Origin: Aeromicrobium sp.
GTDB lineage: Bacteria > Actinomycetota > Coriobacteriia > Anaerosomatales > Anaerosomataceae
Length of the DNA stretch: 37,500 nucleotides
NCBI GenBank assembly: GCA_015351705.1
Contig: JADIIM010000032.1
Coordinates: 1-37,500 of the forward strand
Direction: 5' to 3'
This document shows, in pieces, positions 32,341-37,500 of the stretch. The translations under genes were made by a program, and so were the position numbers. Each line of letters begins with the position of its first letter. Positions within the stretch are counted from its first letter, which is position 1. The notes below the pieces were generated by a model. The model was not told the origin of the DNA and did no database searches. It saw nothing but the letters and a program-made list of their open reading frames with translations.

Positions 32341-34614
32341 CTACGCGCACTTGCTGTAGCCACACGCGCGACACACCGCACAGCCGCTCTCGTGCTCAAG
32401 CGCGCTGCCACACTCGGGGCACGCTCCCGCGAGGTTGACCAGACCGTCGCTGTTCTTCGACACAGCGGTCGACGCCGCACCGGTCTCGGCCCACTCCAGG
32501 AAGTGCTCCATCGCGATGCCCACCGCATCGGCGCAGGAAAGCACCTTCCCGCCCTCGGCCCATGCCGGACTGGGACAACGGATGCCGCGCAGGTGCTTGA
32601 TGATCGCCTGCGGGTCCACGCCCGCGCGCAGCGAGACCGAGATCATGCGCGAGAGCGCCTCAGACTGGCTCGAAGCACACCCGCCGGATTTGCCCATCTG
32701 CGTGAAGACCTCGCACAGGCCCTCTTCGTCTGAGTTGATGGTCACGTACAGGTTCCCGCACCCGGTGACGACCTTCTCCGTACGGCCGATGGTGACCGAG
32801 GGACGCGGGCGCGGCTCGATCTCCCCATGACGGGCGGGCTCAGCGGCGCCTCCCCGTCCGGTCTTGCCGGTCGACAGCACCTGGTTCTCCTTGCTGCCGT
32901 CGCGGTAGATCGTGACGCCCTTGACCCCGAGCTCGTGCGCGAGGTCGTAGACGTGGCGTACGTCCTCGATGGTGGCCTCGTTGCCGAAGTTGACCGTCTT
33001 GGACACCGCATTGTCGGTGTTCTTCTGAAACGCGGCCTGCATGCGCACGTGCCACTCAGGCGAGATGTCATGCGCGGTCACAAAGACCCGCTGGACATCC
33101 TCGGGCACTTCGTCGATGCCGTGCACAGAACCGTGCTCGGCGATGAGCGCCATGAGGTCACGGCTGTAGAAACCCTGCTTGACGGCGATGTCCTCGAACA
33201 GCGGATTCACCTCGATCAACCGGTCGTTGTCCATCACCGTCCGCACATACGAAACAGCGAAGAGCGGCTCGATGCCCGACGAGCAGTTGGCGATGATCGA
33301 GAGTGTGCCGGTGGGCGCGATCGTGGTCACGGTCGCGTTGCGAAGCCGCATGCCTTCAGGCGTGTCGTAGATGGAGCCCTCGAAGTTGGGGAACACGCCC
33401 CGTTCCTCGGCGAGCCTCATCGACGCCTGACGTGCCTCGGCCTGGATGAATCCCATGACCTTCTCGCCGAGTGCGATGGCCTCGTCCGAGTCGTACGGCA
33501 CGTCCATCATGATGAGCATGTCCGCCCAGCCCATCACGCCGAGCCCGATCTTGCGATTGCCGCGGGCGAGTTCGCCGATCTTGGCGAGCGGATACTCGTT
33601 CACCTCGATGACGTCGTCGAGGAAGCGAACGCCCCGGTGCACGACGTCCGCGAGATGGTCCCAGTCCAGCTCAGGCCCGGCCTCACCGTAACGGACGAAC
33701 CGTGAGAGGTTGACCGAGCCGAGGTTGCAGGCCTCGTGGGGCAGCAGGGGCTGCTCGCCGCACGGGTTGGTGGACTCTATCTCGCCGAGTGCCGGGGTGG
33801 GATTGTCGCGGTTCATGCGGTCGATGAAGATGATGCCGGGATCGCCTGTGGCCCACGCCATCTCGACGATCAGATCGTAGACCTCGCGAGCGTCAAGCTC
33901 GCCGGTCGCCTCGCCGCTGCGAGGGTTGCGCAGTGCGTAGCTCGAGCCTGACGCCACGGCGTCCATGAACTCCTCGGTGAGGGCGACGGAGATGTTGAAG
34001 TTGGCGAAGTCCCCGTCGAGCTTGCACTTGATGAAGTGGATGATGTCCGGATGGTCGATCCTGAGCACGCCCATGTTCGCGCCGCGGCGCGTGCCGCCCT
34101 GCTTCACTGCCTCGGTAGCCTGGTTGAACACGCGCATGAACGAGATGGGGCCGCTGCTGACGCCCTGCGTCGAGCGGACCTGGTCACCTGACGGACGCAG
34201 TCGCGAGAAGGAGAACCCGGTGCCGCCGCCGGACTTGTGGATCAGGGCGGTATCACGGACCGCGTCGAAGATCGACTCCATCGAGTCGCCCACCGGCAGC
34301 ACGAAGCACGCCGAGAGCTGCTGCAACTCACGGCCGGCGTTCATGAGCGTCGGAGAGTTCGGGAGGAACTCGAGGGAAGTCATCAGATCGTAGAAGTCGT
34401 GCGCCACCTCCGCGACCCTGGCGTCGTCGGCACCCCACACGCGCTCGGCGGAGGCGATGTTCTCGGCGACCCTCGCGAACATGTCTGAGGGCTGCTCGAT
34501 CGGACTGCCCTCCTCGTCTTTCCTGAGATACCGCTTCTGGAGCACCTTCATGCTGTTCGGAGACAGTGTCTCGTCGACGGTCCTCGAGTACGTTGCGGTC
34601 TCCTGCTCAGACAT
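32341..34614 (-). CDS. nrdJ: Vitamin B12-dependent (class II) ribonucleoside-diphosphate reductase
   Basis: Makes deoxynucleotides with adenosylcobalamin as radical source, so it works without oxygen and without an NrdB subunit. The 757-residue protein has FLPNSPTLMNAG (83-94), the redox Cys-103 in LSACFVLPVGDSME, GGGTGFSFSRLRPSGD, and the active-site Asn-x-Cys-x-Glu in NPCGEQ (283-288) with ACNLGSVNLSRF. PTGTLSIIANCSSGIEP lies in the barrel. The C-terminus carries paired cysteines (CPECGSALEHESGCAVCRACG), the zinc/redox tail seen in long NrdJ. The frame opens 47 codons upstream, but ATG 34614 has AAGGAG 6 bases before it and a promoter with two NrdR boxes lies between 34679 and 34729. dcd follows. 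Confidence 0.97.
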   Translation of the reverse strand: MSEQETATYSRTVDETLSPNSMKVLQKRYLRKDEEGSPIEQPSDMFARVAENIASAERVWGADDARVAEVAHDFYDLMTSLEFLPNSPTLMNAGRELQQLSACFVLPVGDSMESIFDAVRDTALIHKSGGGTGFSFSRLRPSGDQVRSTQGVSSGPISFMRVFNQATEAVKQGGTRRGANMGVLRIDHPDIIHFIKCKLDGDFANFNISVALTEEFMDAVASGSSYALRNPRSGEATGELDAREVYDLIVEMAWATGDPGIIFIDRMNRDNPTPALGEIESTNPCGEQPLLPHEACNLGSVNLSRFVRYGEAGPELDWDHLADVVHRGVRFLDDVIEVNEYPLAKIGELARGNRKIGLGVMGWADMLIMMDVPYDSDEAIALGEKVMGFIQAEARQASMRLAEERGVFPNFEGSIYDTPEGMRLRNATVTTIAPTGTLSIIANCSSGIEPLFAVSYVRTVMDNDRLIEVNPLFEDIAVKQGFYSRDLMALIAEHGSVHGIDEVPEDVQRVFVTAHDISPEWHVRMQAAFQKNTDNAVSKTVNFGNEATIEDVRHVYDLAHELGVKGVTIYRDGSKENQVLSTGKTGRGGAAEPARHGEIEPRPRPSVTIGRTEKVVTGCGNLYVTINSDEEGLCEVFTQMGKSGGCASSQSEALSRMISVSLRAGVDPQAIIKHLRGIRCPSPAWAEGGKVLSCADAVGIAMEHFLEWAETGAASTAVSKNSDGLVNLAGACPECGSALEHESGCAVCRACGYSKCA

Positions 34615-34678
34615 CTCAGCTCCTTCTCGCGGCGTGTCCAGATGCGATGCGCCGACCAGGAACCCCCGCCCCCCGGTG

Positions 34679-34694
34679 GCACAATATATTGCGC
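34679..34694 (-). promoter_or_regulatory. NrdR box 1 upstream of nrdJ
   Basis: A 16-bp box with the perfect core CAATATATTG, matching the NrdR consensus acaCwAtATaTwGtgt at every core position. It covers the predicted transcription start of nrdJ. Confidence 0.8.
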
Positions 34695-34700
34695 TTTCAC

Positions 34701-34729
34701 AGTCTAGCCCCGCTAGATATGGTGTGCAA
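34701..34729 (-). promoter_or_regulatory. Promoter of nrdJ-dcd
   Basis: On the minus strand TTGCAC (34729-34724), a 17-base spacer and TAGACT (34706-34701) make a good sigma-70-type promoter. Transcription would start near 34694, giving an 80-base leader. NrdR box 2 occupies the spacer and box 1 the start site. Confidence 0.75.
34710..34725 (-). promoter_or_regulatory. NrdR box 2 upstream of nrdJ
   Basis: A second 16-bp box with core CTAGATATGG and the trailing TGT of the consensus; two core positions deviate. Its centre is 31 bp from that of box 1, three helical turns, as usual for paired NrdR boxes. Confidence 0.7.
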
Positions 34730-34812
34730 TCCTTGACCGACGAACGGTTGTCCACTCGGCCCGTACGGCACAGACCAGCCCCCGTAGCGCGCGCAGAAGG
34801 CGACGAACGCGA

Positions 34813-34842
34813 AAGCGCCGCCCCTGGTCCGGGACGGCGCTT
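34813..34842 (-). terminator. Intrinsic terminator after nfu
   Basis: Read on the minus strand, a 12-bp stem with one G-U pair (AAGCGCCGTCCC / GGGGCGGCGCTT) closes a 6-base loop and is followed by a short T run. It lies 22 bases after the nfu stop and would isolate nfu from nrdJ. Confidence 0.75.
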
Positions 34843-34864
34843 CTCTCAAAGGGAGTGCGTGAGC

Positions 34865-35083
34865 CTAGACGGCCTCGACGCGCTCGACCTCCGGGACTTC
34901 CTGCTTCAGCACACGCTCAACACCGTTGGCGAGTGTGATCTGCGACATCGGACAGCCAGCACAAGCGCCCACGAGCCGCACCTTCACGACGCCACCATCG
35001 ATCTCGACAAGCTCGACGTCACCGCCGTCCGCCTGAAGCGCAGGTCGGATCTTGTCGAGTGCTTCTTGTACGCGCTCCTTCAC
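34865..35083 (-). CDS. nfu: NifU C-terminal-domain (Nfu) Fe-S scaffold protein
   Basis: A 72-residue stand-alone Nfu domain that carries and transfers Fe-S clusters. The family sequence is clear: [20 protein letters not shown], then Cys-41 and Cys-44 in [13 protein letters not shown], the bridging cluster ligands. Length is typical of the single-domain type. GTG start with GGAAGGAG about 9 bases upstream. It is monocistronic: terminator behind it, rRNA operon end before it. A candidate -10 (TAGAAT) lies at 35176-35181. Confidence 0.95.
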   Translation of the reverse strand: MKERVQEALDKIRPALQADGGDVELVEIDGGVVKVRLVGACAGCPMSQITLANGVERVLKQEVPEVERVEAV

Positions 35084-35175
35084 GTGACTCTCCTTCCACG
35101 TGGACCCCCTGCGGGATCGTCGACTTCATCATCTCGTCTGCGGGCCAGACCCATCCGTCCCGCGTCGTCCGGGTG

Positions 35176-35181
35176 ATTCTA
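35176..35181 (-). promoter_or_regulatory. Candidate -10 for nfu
   Basis: TAGAAT on the minus strand in the 217-base gap between the 5S stem and nfu. The transcript leader would be about 86 bases. The -35 17 bases upstream (GACGCA) is weak. Confidence 0.35.
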
Positions 35182-35187
35182 GCAGAA

Positions 35188-35278
35188 GACGTGCCGTCTG
35201 CGTCGCCGACGACACGACGTCCATAGTGCATATCGGGACGCATAGCGCGCATCTCCTCGTCAAGCCGCACGGCACGTC
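35188..35278. repeat. Spaced 9-bp inverted repeat between nfu and 5S rRNA
   Basis: GACGTGCCG (35188-35196) and CGGCACGTC (35270-35278) are exact reverse complements 73 bases apart. In an RNA they would close a large stem-loop downstream of the rRNA operon; it may be part of its termination region. No gene is supported here. Confidence 0.35.
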
Positions 35279-35300
35279 CACGCACGAGCTCCGGATACAC

Positions 35301-35448
35301 CGAAGCCGTCGGATGTGTTCAGCGACGTCCTACTCTCCCACGGCCTACGCCGCAGTACCATCGGCGCTGGAGGGCTTAACTGCCGAGTTCGGAATGGGAT
35401 CGGGTGTACCCCCTCCGCAATAGCCACTGAACACATCCGACGGCTTCG
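35301..35448 (-). repeat. 22-bp perfect processing stem around 5S rRNA
   Basis: The 22 bases at 35301-35322 are exactly the reverse complement of 35427-35448. The arms flank and slightly enter the 5S rRNA, so the precursor forms a 22-bp duplex with mature 5S in the loop, the layout of an RNase III-type pre-rRNA processing stem. Confidence 0.8.
35317..35432 (-). rRNA. rrf: 5S ribosomal RNA
   Basis: About 116 bases on the minus strand with the universal 5S core (CCCATTCCGAACTCGG, then GTTAAGCCCTCCAGCGCC and GATGGTACTGC) and pairing ends GTTCAG / CTGAAC. Ends are estimated from the terminal stem, to within a few bases. It lies downstream of 23S in the normal bacterial order. Confidence 0.93.
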
Positions 35449-35547
35449 AGGCCGCGGAGTGCAACGCACTCTTCTGCTGTCAACTGGTCTCCCTGGTGCG
35501 TGTCGCACCCTGAGAGCTGTATAGCGGAGCGGAAAACGTTGAATAGA
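35449..35547 (-). other. Internal transcribed spacer between 23S and 5S rRNA
   Basis: About 100 bases between the 5S processing stem and the 23S 3' end. No tRNA gene is present. Confidence 0.7.

Positions 35548-37500
<1,953 letters not shown>

Noticed and set aside
34615-34860. Cobalamin riboswitch in front of nrdJ
   Set aside because: No B12-box-like sequence is visible, and NrdR boxes with a promoter explain the region.
35019-35300. 93-codon minus-strand frame between 5S and nfu
   Set aside because: It overlaps nfu in another frame, has no convincing ribosome binding site and shows no family features.

Overview
The window is high-GC, densely packed bacterial DNA, apart from about 158 AT-rich bases at the left edge. 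It looks like an anaerobic actinobacterium. I lean towards class Coriobacteriia, by inference from gene content only. The backbone pdxS-pdxT-yebC-ruvC-ruvA-ruvB ... yajC-secD/F ... rel is the same skeleton and orientation known from Mycobacterium tuberculosis and other Actinobacteria. A one-iron superoxide reductase, a B12-dependent class II ribonucleotide reductase and QueH point to an anaerobic life style.

Layout. 1-158: foreign-looking AT-rich DNA with its own terminator hairpin; a rel (ppGpp synthetase/hydrolase) gene breaks off at the junction. 160-8900 (minus strand): rel, a giant RecJ-HIRAN-RecQ fusion, fused SecDF, an HD-domain protein and YajC. 8987-13526: tRNA queuosine genes tgt, queA and queH, with an ECF sigma/anti-sigma pair on the plus strand between them. 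13618-17228: a GDT1/UPF0016 transporter, a membrane-anchored exported protein, folD, an isochorismatase-like hydrolase, superoxide reductase and a 39-residue membrane protein. 17259-21732: ruvCAB under a LexA-type SOS box, yebC, and the PLP synthase genes pdxT and pdxS. 21861-26845: a DUF3048 lipoprotein, a Cys-rich 70-residue protein, lgt, htpX, lemA, a rhomboid protease and a zinc-ribbon protein. 26918-31730: azlCD, a DUF1015 protein, an endonuclease III-like glycosylase overlapping a Cys-rich 78-residue protein, a geranylgeranyl-reductase-type flavoprotein and a Cys-rich 44-residue protein. 31755-35083: dcd, nrdJ and nfu. 35317-37500: 5S rRNA and the 3' two thirds of 23S rRNA, both on the minus strand.

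How the parts work together. DNA repair is prominent: RecJ/RecQ resection, RuvABC branch migration and resolution, and a base-excision glycosylase. dNTP supply (nrdJ plus a bifunctional-type dcd) is headed by a strong promoter carrying two NrdR boxes 31 bp apart centre to centre. Protein export and envelope quality control are represented by SecDF, YajC, Lgt, HtpX, LemA and rhomboid. Three genes (recJQ, tgt, azlC) have a -10-like hexamer exactly 6 bases before the ATG and no ribosome binding site in the predicted transcript, which suggests leaderless mRNAs.

Most promising for novelty: the RecJ-HIRAN-RecQ protein, the set of small Cys-rich proteins (one out of frame inside the start of a DNA glycosylase gene), the leaderless promoter class, and a perfect 16-bp palindrome inside the azlCD promoter. 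I found no CRISPR array, tRNA, transposase or prophage gene. No stretch over 300 bases lacks a gene.
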